Positions 33,423 to 42,944 of a stretch of DNA of 64,000 bases are shown piece by piece. The stretch covers positions 124,001 to 188,000 of the forward strand of contig CAKUVI010000001.1 of assembly GCA_934699095.1 (NCBI GenBank). The letters run 5' to 3'. Position 1 is the first letter of the stretch; every line of letters begins with the position of its first letter. This DNA comes from an uncultured Bacteroidales bacterium. Lineage in GTDB: Bacteria; Bacteroidota; Bacteroidia; Bacteroidales; WCHB1-69. The position numbers were made by a program, and so were the translations under genes. The notes beneath the pieces were generated by a model that did no database searches, was not told the DNA's origin, and saw nothing but the letters and a program-made list of their open reading frames with translations.

Positions 33423-34052
33423 TTAACTCCATCGGAATGTTTGGGCTCTCCTGACCATAAGCAGAGACAGAAAAGAGATAGCCAAGGCAAGCAACCATCC
33501 GGCCATCACGTCTGTGGGATAGTGCACACCAAGATAGCTTCTGCTGTAGCCGACAAGGAAGACCGTGGCAAAAATCAGCACCGATACCGGAACGTAATGT
33601 TTCATGCGGGGTTTGAGAAAATATGAAAACATGACAGCCATGGCCATGAAATTTGCCGCATGGTTGGACGGGAATCCGTATTGGCCGCCGTAATATAAGC
33701 TGCCGTCGCGTTTCTGGTGCAGGTGCAATTCATAGCCGTCCGGACTCTCGACCACGTGCGTCGGGCGCGGTCGCTGCACCGCCGGCTTGATGACCCGCGC
33801 AGACACTATATCAGTGACAAAAACTGTCATTGCTACTACAGCAACTATCTTCCAAGAACCTCTTCTGTATAAGTAGAATACCATACAAGACAACATCAAA
33901 AAGAAGGCCACACCGAAGTAATGGCTCGAAACAATCCACATCAATGCATCCAAAAATGGTGAATTGTGACTGTTGACAGCACGTAACAGCGACCAGTCCC
34001 ATCCGAACAATTCCGTACTAAATATATTTGTAATGAGTGTTATATCAATCAT
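33423..34052 (-). CDS. PAP2-superfamily phosphatase
   Basis: This 209-residue membrane protein has the three phosphatase motifs: KPAVQRPRP (C1), PSNHAANFMAM with the His (C2), and SRSYLGVHYPTDVMAGW (C3). It has about five membrane helices. Such enzymes dephosphorylate lipids such as undecaprenyl pyrophosphate, phosphatidylglycerol phosphate or lipid A; which one cannot be told here. The ATG at 34052 (MIDITL) is used over an upstream TTG. It is divergent from tRNA-Cys. Confidence 0.92.
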   Translation of the reverse strand: MIDITLITNIFSTELFGWDWSLLRAVNSHNSPFLDALMWIVSSHYFGVAFFLMLSCMVFYLYRRGSWKIVAVVAMTVFVTDIVSARVIKPAVQRPRPTHVVESPDGYELHLHQKRDGSLYYGGQYGFPSNHAANFMAMAVMFSYFLKPRMKHYVPVSVLIFATVFLVGYSRSYLGVHYPTDVMAGWLLALAISFLSLLMVRRAQTFRWS

Positions 34053-34168
34053 ATACAATCACAACTTTGATTGTCAGCCACAGATATCAATCATGGTGCA
34101 AAGGTACATTTTTTAATGCCAAACAGATTATCTCAATTATCGTTCATGAAAAAATTTTATCTTTGTTC

Positions 34169-34198
34169 TTTGAGATATCAAAAAAAAATGTATTTTTG
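34169..34198 (+). promoter_or_regulatory. Promoter of tRNA-Cys
   Basis: TTTG (34169-34172), 18-base spacer, then TATTTTTG (34191-34198), followed by the tRNA 15 bases later. Confidence 0.7.
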
Positions 34199-34213
34199 CC
34201 GCGTCAAAACGAT

Positions 34214-34284
34214 GGTCTCTTGGCCGAGTGGTTAGGTACCGGTCTGCAAAACCGTTCACTCCAGTTCGAATCTGGAAGAGACCT
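34214..34284 (+). tRNA. tRNA-Cys (anticodon GCA)
   Basis: The 71-base sequence folds as a tRNA: acceptor stem GGTCTCT/AGAGACC, D arm with GGTTAGGTA, anticodon loop CTGCAAA giving GCA, and T arm TCCAG-TTCGAAT-CTGGA. U at discriminator position 73 is the cysteine-specific identity base. The 3' CCA is not encoded. Confidence 0.95.
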
Positions 34285-34377
34285 CTTGAAATGATGAGCA
34301 GCTTTTAATAAGTTGCTCTTTTTTTATCCGTATTTTGAACAAACAGATCTGATTTTACATTCTGATGAAATTGTTAT

Positions 34378-34932
34378 TCAAAAGAAAAATATCTTCACTC
34401 CTATTGATATCAAGACTAATCCTCCTATAAGCTCTGCCCAGTTGCTGATCTTTTCATTCGAAACTATTCTTGACACTTTGTATGCGAACAAAGAGACCAA
34501 AAACGATGTCACCCCGATCACTATAACCGGAACCGTTATGTTTTCGTCTATCATGGCAAAACTGAAACCTACCGCCAGAGCGTCTATGCTCGTGGCTATT
34601 GAAAGCAACAATACATTCTTGAATTCCCTGACATCTATGTTTCTATGCTCTCCATTTTCTTTTTTGAGACTGCTGACAATCATTTTCCCTCCCAAAAAAC
34701 AGAGTATTGCCAAAGCTATAAATGGGGCTACCTTTCCGATTTTCGACACGATGCCTTCTCCTAAAAGCCATCCTATCAATGGCATGCCGCCCTGAAAAAG
34801 TCCGAACGACAACGAAAATCTTACTACATACCGCCTGTCAAGGTTCGGCTGGGTGACCCCGACGACACAGCTTACGGCAAAGCAATCAATGGCTAAACTC
34901 AACGACAACAACAGCAATTCGGCAAAGTTCAT
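34378..34932 (-). CDS. mntP: Manganese efflux pump MntP
   Basis: This 184-residue inner-membrane protein has six helices and the two MntP-type Asp motifs, LSLAIDCFAVS near residue 13 and SIATSIDALAVGFSF near 110, which mark the internal repeat. It exports Mn2+. I saw no yybP-ykoY manganese riboswitch upstream. A -7 element TATTTTTG lies at 34959-34966 on the minus strand. Confidence 0.93.
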   Translation of the reverse strand: MNFAELLLLSLSLAIDCFAVSCVVGVTQPNLDRRYVVRFSLSFGLFQGGMPLIGWLLGEGIVSKIGKVAPFIALAILCFLGGKMIVSSLKKENGEHRNIDVREFKNVLLLSIATSIDALAVGFSFAMIDENITVPVIVIGVTSFLVSLFAYKVSRIVSNEKISNWAELIGGLVLISIGVKIFFF

Positions 34933-34958
34933 GTGGATGTGTTTTTTTTAAGAATCGG

Positions 34959-34966
34959 CAAAAATA
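34959..34966 (-). promoter_or_regulatory. -7 promoter element of mntP
   Basis: The minus strand reads TATTTTTG, 27 bases upstream of the mntP ATG. Confidence 0.55.
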
Positions 34967-35003
34967 TAAATTTTAAGATTTTTTAGGAATTATGCTCGAA
35001 AGT

Positions 35004-35037
35004 TTTGGAAATCACTTCAAACAATTTTGTAATTTTG
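35004..35037 (+). promoter_or_regulatory. Promoter of the WbpM-like/WbpB-like pair
   Basis: TTTG at 35004-35007 and TAATTTTG at 35030-35037, spaced by 22 bases, lie 32 bases before the WbpM-like ATG. It is divergent from the mntP promoter. Confidence 0.6.
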
Positions 35038-35068
35038 CCGACTTTTTTAAGATTAGGAAAAAAGAGTA

Positions 35069-36997
35069 ATGAAATCGAATTTTTCACCCGTAAAGAGATT
35101 GTACTTGGCTGTCAGGAAGCTGAGTATCACACCCGCATGGGCAATCATGCTCGTGGATATGTTCGTGGTGTTTTTCTCTGTCGCATTGACGCTTTTCATC
35201 CGCGAAAACTTCAAGTTCCCGACATCCATCAACTATTCCGACTGGCTTTATGCATCCTTGATGATAATTCCGGTGAGATTTGTGTTTTTCCTTATTTTTC
35301 AGACGCACCACCTCGTCGTACGCTATACAAACACCCGCGACGTCGTGAAAATATATGCCTCGTGCCTGTTTGGCTCGATTGCCATTTGTCTCATCAATGT
35401 GATTTTCTTCCTTGTAAATCATAAATTCCCGATTCCTAATTCTATATGGTTTATCGAGTTTTTCATCACTTCAACGCTGTTGATACTTTACAGATTCGGT
35501 TTCAAGATGTACTACATGGAGACGGTGCATCCGGCCAAATCAAGGAAGAGCATTATCATATTCGGGGCAGGGGAGTCAGGCGTGATTACAAAGAGGACAA
35601 TCGACCGCGACAACGCCACTAAATACAAGGTACTTGCCTTCTTCGATGAAGACCCTACCAAAATTGGCATGCAGCTTGAGAGTCTGCCCGTTATCAGCTA
35701 CAGCAAACTCTCGTCGTATCTCAAGAAAAACGACATCTCATTTTTGATCATAGCGGTTCAGAAGATTTCGAACGTGAAGGTCAGCGAAATAACCAACATC
35801 GCGCTGCCTTTTAATGTCAAGGTGCTGAAAGTGCCACCAGTGAACCGTTGGCTGAATGGTAACCTGAGTTTCAAGCAGATACGCAAGGTGAAGATTGAAG
35901 ATCTTCTTCAGCGTGAACCAATAGAGCTTGACCTGTCATTGCTTACGCCTGAAATTCAAGGCAAAACTGTTATGATTACCGGTGCGGCCGGTTCAATTGG
36001 CAGTCAGATTGTGCGTCAGCTCCTACAGTTCAACTACGGGAAGCTCGTGCTTATTGATGAAGCTGAAACACCGTGTTTCTTCCTGACCAACGAGATAACG
36101 CAAATCAACGGCATGCGTGATGTCAAGATGCATATCATGGATATTTGCGACACCCGTCAGATGCGGCGTATCATGGCCAAGTACAAGCCTGACATAATAT
36201 ACCACGCCGCCGCATACAAGCACGTGCCGATGATGGAGCAAAACGTGCGGTCGGCCGTGTTGGTGAACGTCAGCGGAACAAAATCGCTCGCCGACATGGC
36301 AGTGGAGTTCGGCGTCAAGAAGTTCGTCATGGTGTCAACCGACAAGGCGGTGAACCCGACAAACGTGATGGGAGCTTCGAAGCGCATCGCAGAGATGTAC
36401 GTGCAGTCGCTCAACTTCCACCAGAATACTACCAAGTTCGTCACTACAAGGTTCGGCAATGTGCTTGACTCGAACGGTTCTGTCATCCCTATTTTCAGGA
36501 AACAGATAGAGGAGGGCCTGCCATTGACAGTCACACATCCCGACATTACCCGCTATTTCATGACTATAAAGGAGGCCTGCCAGCTTGTCATTACGGCAGG
36601 AGCCATGGGCAACGGCGGAGAAATTTTTATCTTCGATATGGGCGAGTCGTTGAAAATCAATGATATTGCTAAAAAAATGATTGAACTGTCCGGATTGAAA
36701 CTCGACAGAGACATCTCCATCAAATACACAGGACTTCGTCCCGGTGAGAAACTGTATGAAGAGCTTCTCGCCAATGAGGAGAACACCATTAAGACGCCTC
36801 ATTCCAAGATTATGATAGCAAAGGTTAACGCCCAACCATACGAGCAGCTGCTTCCGGAAATCGACAAACTTATCTCGCTTCAGGACGAAAACAAGTTTGT
36901 GATAGTCGAGCAGATGAAGCATATAGTGCCGGAATACGTAAGCAACAACTCTGCGTTCGAAGCCCTTGATAAAAACGACAAAGATGAGCACAATTAA
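35069..36997 (+). CDS. Membrane-anchored UDP-sugar 4,6-dehydratase (WbpM/FlaA1-CapD family)
   Basis: The product has 642 residues. Residues 1-150 contain four membrane helices, then a CoA-binding-like region (IIIFGAGESGVITKRTID) and an SDR dehydratase domain from about 300 with MITGAAGSIGSQIVRQL. The catalytic segment reads MVSTDKAVNPTNVMGASKRI, in which Met replaces the usual SDR Tyr before xxxK, a known feature of the WbpM/FlaA1 group. These act on UDP-GlcNAc-type sugars to give 4-keto-6-deoxy products for O-antigen or capsule. The next gene overlaps it by 14 bases. Confidence 0.93.
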   Translation: MKSNFSPVKRLYLAVRKLSITPAWAIMLVDMFVVFFSVALTLFIRENFKFPTSINYSDWLYASLMIIPVRFVFFLIFQTHHLVVRYTNTRDVVKIYASCLFGSIAICLINVIFFLVNHKFPIPNSIWFIEFFITSTLLILYRFGFKMYYMETVHPAKSRKSIIIFGAGESGVITKRTIDRDNATKYKVLAFFDEDPTKIGMQLESLPVISYSKLSSYLKKNDISFLIIAVQKISNVKVSEITNIALPFNVKVLKVPPVNRWLNGNLSFKQIRKVKIEDLLQREPIELDLSLLTPEIQGKTVMITGAAGSIGSQIVRQLLQFNYGKLVLIDEAETPCFFLTNEITQINGMRDVKMHIMDICDTRQMRRIMAKYKPDIIYHAAAYKHVPMMEQNVRSAVLVNVSGTKSLADMAVEFGVKKFVMVSTDKAVNPTNVMGASKRIAEMYVQSLNFHQNTTKFVTTRFGNVLDSNGSVIPIFRKQIEEGLPLTVTHPDITRYFMTIKEACQLVITAGAMGNGGEIFIFDMGESLKINDIAKKMIELSGLKLDRDISIKYTGLRPGEKLYEELLANEENTIKTPHSKIMIAKVNAQPYEQLLPEIDKLISLQDENKFVIVEQMKHIVPEYVSNNSAFEALDKNDKDEHN

Positions 36998-37958
36998 GAA
37001 CTTTGCTGTATTCGGAGTGGCGGGCTATGTGGCACCGCGCCACCTTAAGGCTATCAAGGAAACCGGCAATGTGATGGTTGCTGCCTATGATAAGTCTGAC
37101 AGCGTGGGTATTATCGACAGTTATTTCCCGGATGCCTCCTTCTTCACTGAGATGGAACTTTTCGACAGACATGTGTCGAAACTGAAGAACACTCCAAATC
37201 AGCTTGATTTCATTTCGGTCTGCACTCCGAACTATCTGCATGACGCCCATACGCGTTATGCGTTGCGCCTGGGGACCGATGTCATTTGCGAAAAGCCGCT
37301 CGTTCTCAATCCGTGGAATGTGGATTATCTGCAAAATGTGGAAAAGGAGACAGGCAAACGTGTTTACAATATTCTGCAATTACGTCTCCATCCGTCAATA
37401 GTAGCCCTGAAGGAGAAGATTGACAAAGGGGATTCAGGCAAGGTTTACGATGTGGATTTGACCTATATCACAGCGCGTGGAAACTGGTATTACACAAGCT
37501 GGAAGGGCGTTGAGAGCAAGAGTGGCGGCATAGCCACAAACATCGGAGTGCATTTTTACGATATGCTGTGTTATGTTTTTGGAGAAGTACAGGAAAATGT
37601 TGTCCATGTGGCATCTCACGACCGGGTTGCGGGTTTTATCAGATTTAGAAAAGCGAGGGTGCGCTATTTTCTCAGCATAGACAGGAATACATTGCCCGTG
37701 AGTGTCGTTAACAGTGGGAAATCAGTATTCCGGCAGTTGGTGATAGATGGAGAAGTATTTGAATTCAGTGACGGTTTTACAGACCTTCACACTGAGAGCT
37801 ACCGTCAGATCTTGTCGGGGCATGGCTTCGGATTAGAAGAGGTGCGCCCATGCATACAGATCATCTATGAGATCCGGAACGCCGCACCAGTAGGGCTCAA
37901 GGGCGACTATCATCCGCTTGCCAAGCTGCCATGCAACAGTCATCCTTTCGGAGTGTGA
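36984..37958 (+). CDS. WbpB-like Gfo/Idh/MocA oxidoreductase (UDP-sugar acid 3-dehydrogenase)
   Basis: This 324-residue NAD-dependent enzyme starts KNFAVFGVAGYVAPRHLKAI, with the Rossmann glycine pattern, and contains ICEKPLVLNPWN with the catalytic EKP lysine motif and YNILQLRLHP. It closely resembles WbpB/WlbA, which oxidise C3 of UDP-N-acetylglucosaminuronic acid to give a 3-keto sugar for amination. The ATG at 36984 is used; 36966 is an upstream codon of the overlapping frame. The WbpM-like gene overlaps by 14 bases. A Wbp-type aminotransferase and acetyltransferase are not adjacent. Confidence 0.88.
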   Translation: MSTIKNFAVFGVAGYVAPRHLKAIKETGNVMVAAYDKSDSVGIIDSYFPDASFFTEMELFDRHVSKLKNTPNQLDFISVCTPNYLHDAHTRYALRLGTDVICEKPLVLNPWNVDYLQNVEKETGKRVYNILQLRLHPSIVALKEKIDKGDSGKVYDVDLTYITARGNWYYTSWKGVESKSGGIATNIGVHFYDMLCYVFGEVQENVVHVASHDRVAGFIRFRKARVRYFLSIDRNTLPVSVVNSGKSVFRQLVIDGEVFEFSDGFTDLHTESYRQILSGHGFGLEEVRPCIQIIYEIRNAAPVGLKGDYHPLAKLPCNSHPFGV

Positions 37959-38154
37959 TTAGGGTAAGGCTTAGGAAGGAGAAGAATTTAAAGTTGATAG
38001 CAGGATTCGATTTCGAGTAATTATTGTGTCTTTTTGTGGTCAAATAATATCCAATGGGGAAAAACTGTTTCAAAGATACACTGACAGTTTGTGTCATCAA
38101 AAACATTTTCATGGCGTGAGATGATTTTGTGTGTATAATCAAAAAAATATTTTT

Positions 38155-38162
38155 TATCTTTG
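38155..38162 (+). promoter_or_regulatory. -7 promoter element of the aminotransferase unit
   Basis: TATCTTTG, matching TAnnTTTG, lies 66 bases before the ATG at 38229. A TTTG at 38126-38129 is 25 bases upstream, longer than usual. Confidence 0.55.
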
Positions 38163-38228
38163 CCGTTTGATTGTCAGTGTGATTTGCTGGCGCAATGCTT
38201 TTATAGAACATCAATAAATTCTGTTAAT

Positions 38229-39434
38229 ATGCCAAAGATTTCTCAAAAAGGCCAAAATATGCCTTCCTCACCAATACGTAAGTTGGTGCCCTATTCAGAT
38301 GCAGCTAAAGAACGCGGCATTCACGTTTATCACCTCAATATCGGTCAGCCTGATATTGAAAGCCCTATTGAAATGCGTGACGCTGCCAAGCATATAGATA
38401 TCCCTGTGATTGCCTACAGCCACTCGGCCGGCAATCTGAGCTACAGAAGAAAATTGGTTGAATACTACAACAGGGTGGGCATAGAGCTCACTCCCGATGA
38501 AATCCTCGTGACCGTGGGCGGCAGCGAGGGTATTCTCTTCGCATTCAACGCTTGTCTCGATCCGGGCGACGAGGTTATCATACCTGAACCTTATTATGCA
38601 AACTATAACGGCTTCGCCAACATGGCTGGCGTTGTTGTCAAACCTATCATCTCCACCATCGAAGACGGATTCGCTTTGCCTTCAATCGATGAGTTTGAGA
38701 AGATGATAACTCCAAAGACAAAGGCCATAATGATATGTAATCCGAACAACCCTACCGGTTACCTCTATTCTAAAGAGGAAATCCTCAAATTGGGCGAAAT
38801 CATCAAGAAACACGATCTCTTCCTGTTTGCCGATGAGGTTTACCGCGAATTCTGCTACGACGGCGCACAGCATTTTTCTGTTATGCAGCTCTCCGATGTC
38901 GCTCAAAATGTTGTACTTTTGGATTCAGTGTCAAAACGTTACAGTGCCTGCGGTATCCGTGTGGGAGCCTTCATTACACACAATAAGGAGGTTTATGCCA
39001 CGGCTATGAAATTCGCCCAGGCTCGCCTGAGCCCTCCATTGTACGGACAAATCCTCGGTGAAGTCGCCGTTGACACCCCACAAGAATATTTTGACAATGT
39101 TATCTCCGAATACGAGAAACGCAGAAATACCATCGTTGATGGTGTGAACTCAATTCCAGGCTGCTTCGTTCCAATGCCTAAGGGCGCTTTCTATTGTGTT
39201 GCACGTCTGCCAATCGACGACTCGGATAAGTTCTGCCGTTGGCTCCTCGAAAAATTCAGCTATAACGGTGCCACAGTGATGTTCGCTCCCGCCACAGGCT
39301 TCTATTCATCCAAAGATAAACAACAGGGCTCCGATGAGGTTCGTATCAGCTATTGCTTGAATGTCAGCGACCTTGAAAAATCCGTTGAATGTCTCCGCGA
39401 AGCACTTAAAGTTTACCCTGGAAGAACGTTATAA
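38229..39434 (+). CDS. PLP-dependent aminotransferase (class I/II)
   Basis: This 401-residue enzyme has the fold type I aminotransferase pattern: YHLNIGQPDIESP near residue 38, NPNNPTGYLY near 175, the LFADEVYREFCYDG site that stacks on PLP, and the Schiff-base Lys in DSVSKRYSACGIRVG near 236. Aspartate, aromatic or alanine amino acids are the likely substrates; the choice cannot be made from sequence alone. The ATG at 38229 (MPKISQKG) fits the family. It is followed 8 bases later by a barrel protein gene. Confidence 0.9.
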   Translation: MPKISQKGQNMPSSPIRKLVPYSDAAKERGIHVYHLNIGQPDIESPIEMRDAAKHIDIPVIAYSHSAGNLSYRRKLVEYYNRVGIELTPDEILVTVGGSEGILFAFNACLDPGDEVIIPEPYYANYNGFANMAGVVVKPIISTIEDGFALPSIDEFEKMITPKTKAIMICNPNNPTGYLYSKEEILKLGEIIKKHDLFLFADEVYREFCYDGAQHFSVMQLSDVAQNVVLLDSVSKRYSACGIRVGAFITHNKEVYATAMKFAQARLSPPLYGQILGEVAVDTPQEYFDNVISEYEKRRNTIVDGVNSIPGCFVPMPKGAFYCVARLPIDDSDKFCRWLLEKFSYNGATVMFAPATGFYSSKDKQQGSDEVRISYCLNVSDLEKSVECLREALKVYPGRTL

Positions 39435-39442
39435 TCCCTTAA

Positions 39443-40291
39443 ATGAACAAGATAAACATAAAATACACGAGATTTGCAGCTTCGAAAATGCTGCGAATCT
39501 CTTTGTTTTTTCTTTTTTCTACTCTGCTTCTGAACAATCAGAGTTTGGCACAGAGTAACAGGCCGGTTTACAAAACCGATTTTTCTGATAAGAATTATGT
39601 TGATACCATGGCCCAAATGCTCTGGATTGACGCTCATTTCTCTTATCATATACCGGTTGGAGACCTGCGTTCCCTGTTTAAAAACAATTTCAGTATCGGA
39701 CCTGGCCTGACTTATAAAACCAAAAAAAATTGGACTTTCGGTGCCCATTTCAGCTATATGTTCGGCGCCAATGTGCGCGATTTGTCTATATTCAACGGTA
39801 ATCTTGCCAATGAAGAGGGTGTTATCATAGATGGTAATGGCTTGATAGAAAATGGTATAACATCGGAAGGTCGCTATTGGACCTTCGGCGCTGACTTCGG
39901 CAAAATAATCCCCGTTGACAGATGGAAGAACTCCGGAATATGGATTAGGGTGGGCGCAGGATACTTCGGCCATAAACTCAGATTGGACGACTATGGCAAA
40001 CAATTCCCACAACTCGACGGTGACTACGTGAAAGGCTATGACAGACGCTCCTCTGGTTTTGCCCTTAATGAGTTTATCGGTTACCAGTTCGTACACAAAA
40101 ACCGCGTTCTCAATTTCTATGTAGGCCTCGAATTTCATCAGATGTGGACTAAACCCAACCGAAATTACATATTCTTCGTTGGACCTACCAAAGATATGCC
40201 ACGCAAGTTCAGCGGTTTGATTGGCATAAAGGCCGGTTGGAATATCCCTCTTTATGAGAAAAAAGCCGTAACCACATTTTATTATCGATAA
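39443..40291 (+). CDS. Putative outer-membrane beta-barrel protein
   Basis: This 282-residue protein has a signal peptide (MLRISLFFLFSTLLLNNQSL, then AQS) after a short N-terminal extension, and alternating strands rich in Tyr, Phe and Gly (WTFGAHFSYMFGA, GIWIRVGAGYFG). It resembles Bacteroidetes outer-membrane barrels of unknown role. The stop overlaps the waaA start by one base. Because of this placement it could have an LPS-related role, which is inference only. Confidence 0.65.
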   Translation: MNKINIKYTRFAASKMLRISLFFLFSTLLLNNQSLAQSNRPVYKTDFSDKNYVDTMAQMLWIDAHFSYHIPVGDLRSLFKNNFSIGPGLTYKTKKNWTFGAHFSYMFGANVRDLSIFNGNLANEEGVIIDGNGLIENGITSEGRYWTFGADFGKIIPVDRWKNSGIWIRVGAGYFGHKLRLDDYGKQFPQLDGDYVKGYDRRSSGFALNEFIGYQFVHKNRVLNFYVGLEFHQMWTKPNRNYIFFVGPTKDMPRKFSGLIGIKAGWNIPLYEKKAVTTFYYR

Positions 40292-41526
40292 TGAGGATTC
40301 TATATTCTATAGCCATCTTCTTTTACGGATTCGGAATCCGGATAGCTTCTCTGTTTGACGAAAAAGCGAAACAATGGGTCAGAGGCAGAAAGAATATTTT
40401 TATCTCCTTGTCATCTACCTTCGCTAATTCCGACAAAAGACCTGTCTGGGTGCATTGTGCCTCACTCGGAGAGTATGAACAGGCAAAACCTCTCATCGAA
40501 AAAATCAAAACAGAAAATCCTCAAACAAAAATAATAGCCACTTTCTTCTCTCCGTCAGGCTATTCTCAGGCTATAAAAAACAGTCTGGCCGACTATTGCT
40601 TTTATCTGCCGTTAGATACAGTTCATAATGCAAAGAAATTCATAAATATTGTAAATCCAGAGGCCGTTTTCTTTGTAAAATACGAATTCTGGTTTAATTA
40701 TATGTATTTTTTGCATAAAAAGAATGTTCCATTCTATTATATTTGTGCCATTTTCCGTGAAAATCAGCATTTTTTCAAAAAATATGGAAAATGGTTTGCC
40801 AAACAGCTAAATTCAGCTTCTCACTTCTTCGTGCAGAACAAGAAGTCAAAGAGTTTGCTTAAGTCAATAGGCATTGATCAGTCAACCATCTGCGGCGACA
40901 CCCGTTTCGACAGAGTGGTGAAGATTGCGGAAAATGCCCAACCTCTGACGTTTATGGAGAAGTTTGCCGGTAATAAGCGCTTGATTGTCGCTGGAAGTTC
41001 CTGGCAGCCAGACGAACAACTCCTGTCTGAATTGCTTCAAGGCTTGAATAACTACAAACTTGTTGTCACTCCCCACGAAATTTCCCGCACCGAAGAGCTT
41101 ATTAAGACCTTCTCAAAGTTCAAAACCGCAAGATATTCTAAAATGAATGTCGAATATCTTGAGGATTACGATGTCCTCATCATTGACACGGTGGGTCTTC
41201 TGAGCCGACTCTACAGGTATTCTTATGTTTCATATATTGGCGGCGCGTTTAAGACCGGGTTGCACAATATATTAGAAGCTGCCGTCTATGGGAAACCCCT
41301 CTTCTTTGGTCCTAATTATGATCATTTTAACGAAGCTGTGGAATTGGTCGCTAAAGGTGGTGCTTTTTCTATTGATTTTTCACAAGAGATGATGAGAGTC
41401 TTGCGCGATTTTGACGAAACACCACAACTATATACCGAAACATGCCGGATTTGTGAACAATACGTTGCCGACAATTCCGGTTCTGCAGATCTTATTTATG
41501 AACATGTCAAAAATCAAATACAATGA
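40291..41526 (+). CDS. waaA: 3-deoxy-D-manno-octulosonic acid (Kdo) transferase
   Basis: WaaA adds Kdo to lipid A precursor. The 411-residue GT-B enzyme has the N-terminal membrane helix, the acceptor motif VHCASLGEYEQAKPLIEKI with its catalytic Glu, and the C-terminal CMP-Kdo site (YVSYIGGAFKTGLHNILEAA). The length is typical. It starts at a TAATG junction with the barrel gene and overlaps lemA by 4 bases. Confidence 0.95.
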   Translation: MRILYSIAIFFYGFGIRIASLFDEKAKQWVRGRKNIFISLSSTFANSDKRPVWVHCASLGEYEQAKPLIEKIKTENPQTKIIATFFSPSGYSQAIKNSLADYCFYLPLDTVHNAKKFINIVNPEAVFFVKYEFWFNYMYFLHKKNVPFYYICAIFRENQHFFKKYGKWFAKQLNSASHFFVQNKKSKSLLKSIGIDQSTICGDTRFDRVVKIAENAQPLTFMEKFAGNKRLIVAGSSWQPDEQLLSELLQGLNNYKLVVTPHEISRTEELIKTFSKFKTARYSKMNVEYLEDYDVLIIDTVGLLSRLYRYSYVSYIGGAFKTGLHNILEAAVYGKPLFFGPNYDHFNEAVELVAKGGAFSIDFSQEMMRVLRDFDETPQLYTETCRICEQYVADNSGSADLIYEHVKNQIQ

Positions 41527-42125
41527 GTAATTTAGTAAAAACCCTTTTAGTTGTTGCCGGAATTGTGATAGTTTTAGGCGCATTTTTGATGAAGCCGTAC
41601 AATTCAATGGTTCAGAAAGACGAAACCTGCTCAAAAGCTTGGGCCAATGTGGAAAATGCCTATCAGCGCCGTATGGACCTGATTCCCAATTTGGTTAAGA
41701 CTGTGCAGGGCGCAGCCGATTATGAAAAGGGAACCCTTGAGGCTGTGATTGAGGCACGTTCGAAGGCAACTTCAATACAAGTTGACCCTAACAATCTCAC
41801 TGAAGAGTCGTTGGCCAAGTTCCAGGCTGCCCAGGATCAACTCAGCAGCGCTCTATCGCGCCTCATGGTCGTGATTGAACGCTATCCTGATTTGAAAGCT
41901 AACCAGAACTTCCTCGAACTCCAATCAGAACTCGAAGGCACTGAAAACCGCATTGCTGTGGAACGTAACAAGTTCAATGAAACGGTTAATGAGTATAATA
42001 CTTATATCCGCCGTTTCCCGAACAATATCGTTGCCGGAATCTTTAATTTTGATAAGAAAGGATATTTCAAAGCTGCAGCAGGTGCTGAGAATGCTCCTGA
42101 AGTTGAATTTGATTTCGGTAAATAA
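41523..42125 (+). CDS. lemA: LemA family membrane protein
   Basis: This 200-residue protein has one N-terminal membrane helix (about 7-25) and a helical domain beginning NSMVQKDETCSKAWANVENA with YQRRMDLIPNLVKTVQG, the LemA core. The function is not settled. It is typically paired with a TPM-domain protein, as here, 9 bases before the next gene. Confidence 0.93.
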   Translation: MSNLVKTLLVVAGIVIVLGAFLMKPYNSMVQKDETCSKAWANVENAYQRRMDLIPNLVKTVQGAADYEKGTLEAVIEARSKATSIQVDPNNLTEESLAKFQAAQDQLSSALSRLMVVIERYPDLKANQNFLELQSELEGTENRIAVERNKFNETVNEYNTYIRRFPNNIVAGIFNFDKKGYFKAAAGAENAPEVEFDFGK

Positions 42126-42134
42126 CAGTAGAAA

Positions 42135-42944
42135 TTGAAAAAGACAAGCCTTTTTGTCTTCTTGTTGTTCCTGTTCTTTGCAGGAACGGCTTCGGAGGGT
42201 ATCCCTCCCAAGCCTGATCCGCCGCGGCTTGTGAACGATTTTGCAAATGTTCTGACGGCCGATCAGGTTCGGGAGAAGGAGATGAGGTTGGTTGCATTCA
42301 ACGATACAACCACCAATGTCATTTGCGTGGTTACTGTCAACAGTCTGGAAGGATATACTGCCGCCGATTTTGCCTATCAGATAGGAGAACAGTGGGGTGT
42401 GCGTTCTACAGACGATAAAAGAAACGGGGTTGTCCTTCTTATAAAGCCCCGTAACGAGACTTCGGGAGAGGTCTATATATCAGTAGGTTATGATCTTGAA
42501 CCTGCAATAACTGACGCTTTGGCTCATAGAATCATTCACACTAAAATGATGCCTGCACTGATTGAGGGCGATTACAATGCGGCAATTGATTCTGCCCTTG
42601 CTTATATCCTGCCCCTGGCAGCAGGTGAAATCAGTGAAATCAGAGACGATGAAGATGACGGTGACACAGTGGCATTGGTGCTATTGATATTGTTTATAAT
42701 CGGCACTGTCGCACTGCTTGCTTATATAGACAAGCACGGAAACCACGGTCACAAGGGTGGGGGAGGCATTTTCTATGATCCGACAATATTCCGCGGCAAT
42801 ATCTGGGGCGATTTCGACGGCAGTCGCAGCGGCGGCTTCGGTGGCGGTTTTGGCGGCGGTGGCGGCTTTGGAGGCTTTGGAGGCTTTGGAGGCTTCGGTG
42901 GTGGCGGTGGCTTCGGCGGCGGCGGCGCTGGCGGTAGATTCTGA
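42135..42944 (+). CDS. TPM-domain protein with a glycine-rich C-terminus (YgcG-like)
   Basis: The product has 269 residues. After a signal peptide (MKKTSLFVFLLFLFFAG), a TPM_phosphatase domain (about 28-155; LVNDFANVLTADQVREKEMR, DYNAAIDSALAYILPL) is followed by a membrane helix near 180 and a tail of Gly/Phe repeats (FGGFGGFGG). TPM domains can show acid phosphatase activity (family knowledge). The start is a TTG at 42135; no ATG occurs before the domain. Its stop directly abuts the stop of convergent rimM. LemA-TPM pairs are widespread. Confidence 0.85.
   Translation: MKKTSLFVFLLFLFFAGTASEGIPPKPDPPRLVNDFANVLTADQVREKEMRLVAFNDTTTNVICVVTVNSLEGYTAADFAYQIGEQWGVRSTDDKRNGVVLLIKPRNETSGEVYISVGYDLEPAITDALAHRIIHTKMMPALIEGDYNAAIDSALAYILPLAAGEISEIRDDEDDGDTVALVLLILFIIGTVALLAYIDKHGNHGHKGGGGIFYDPTIFRGNIWGDFDGSRSGGFGGGFGGGGGFGGFGGFGGFGGGGGFGGGGAGGRF

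Noticed and set aside
34933..35068. Possible yybP-ykoY manganese riboswitch upstream of mntP
   Set aside because: The 136-base gap is AT-rich and holds two divergent promoters, with no conserved yybP-ykoY pattern.
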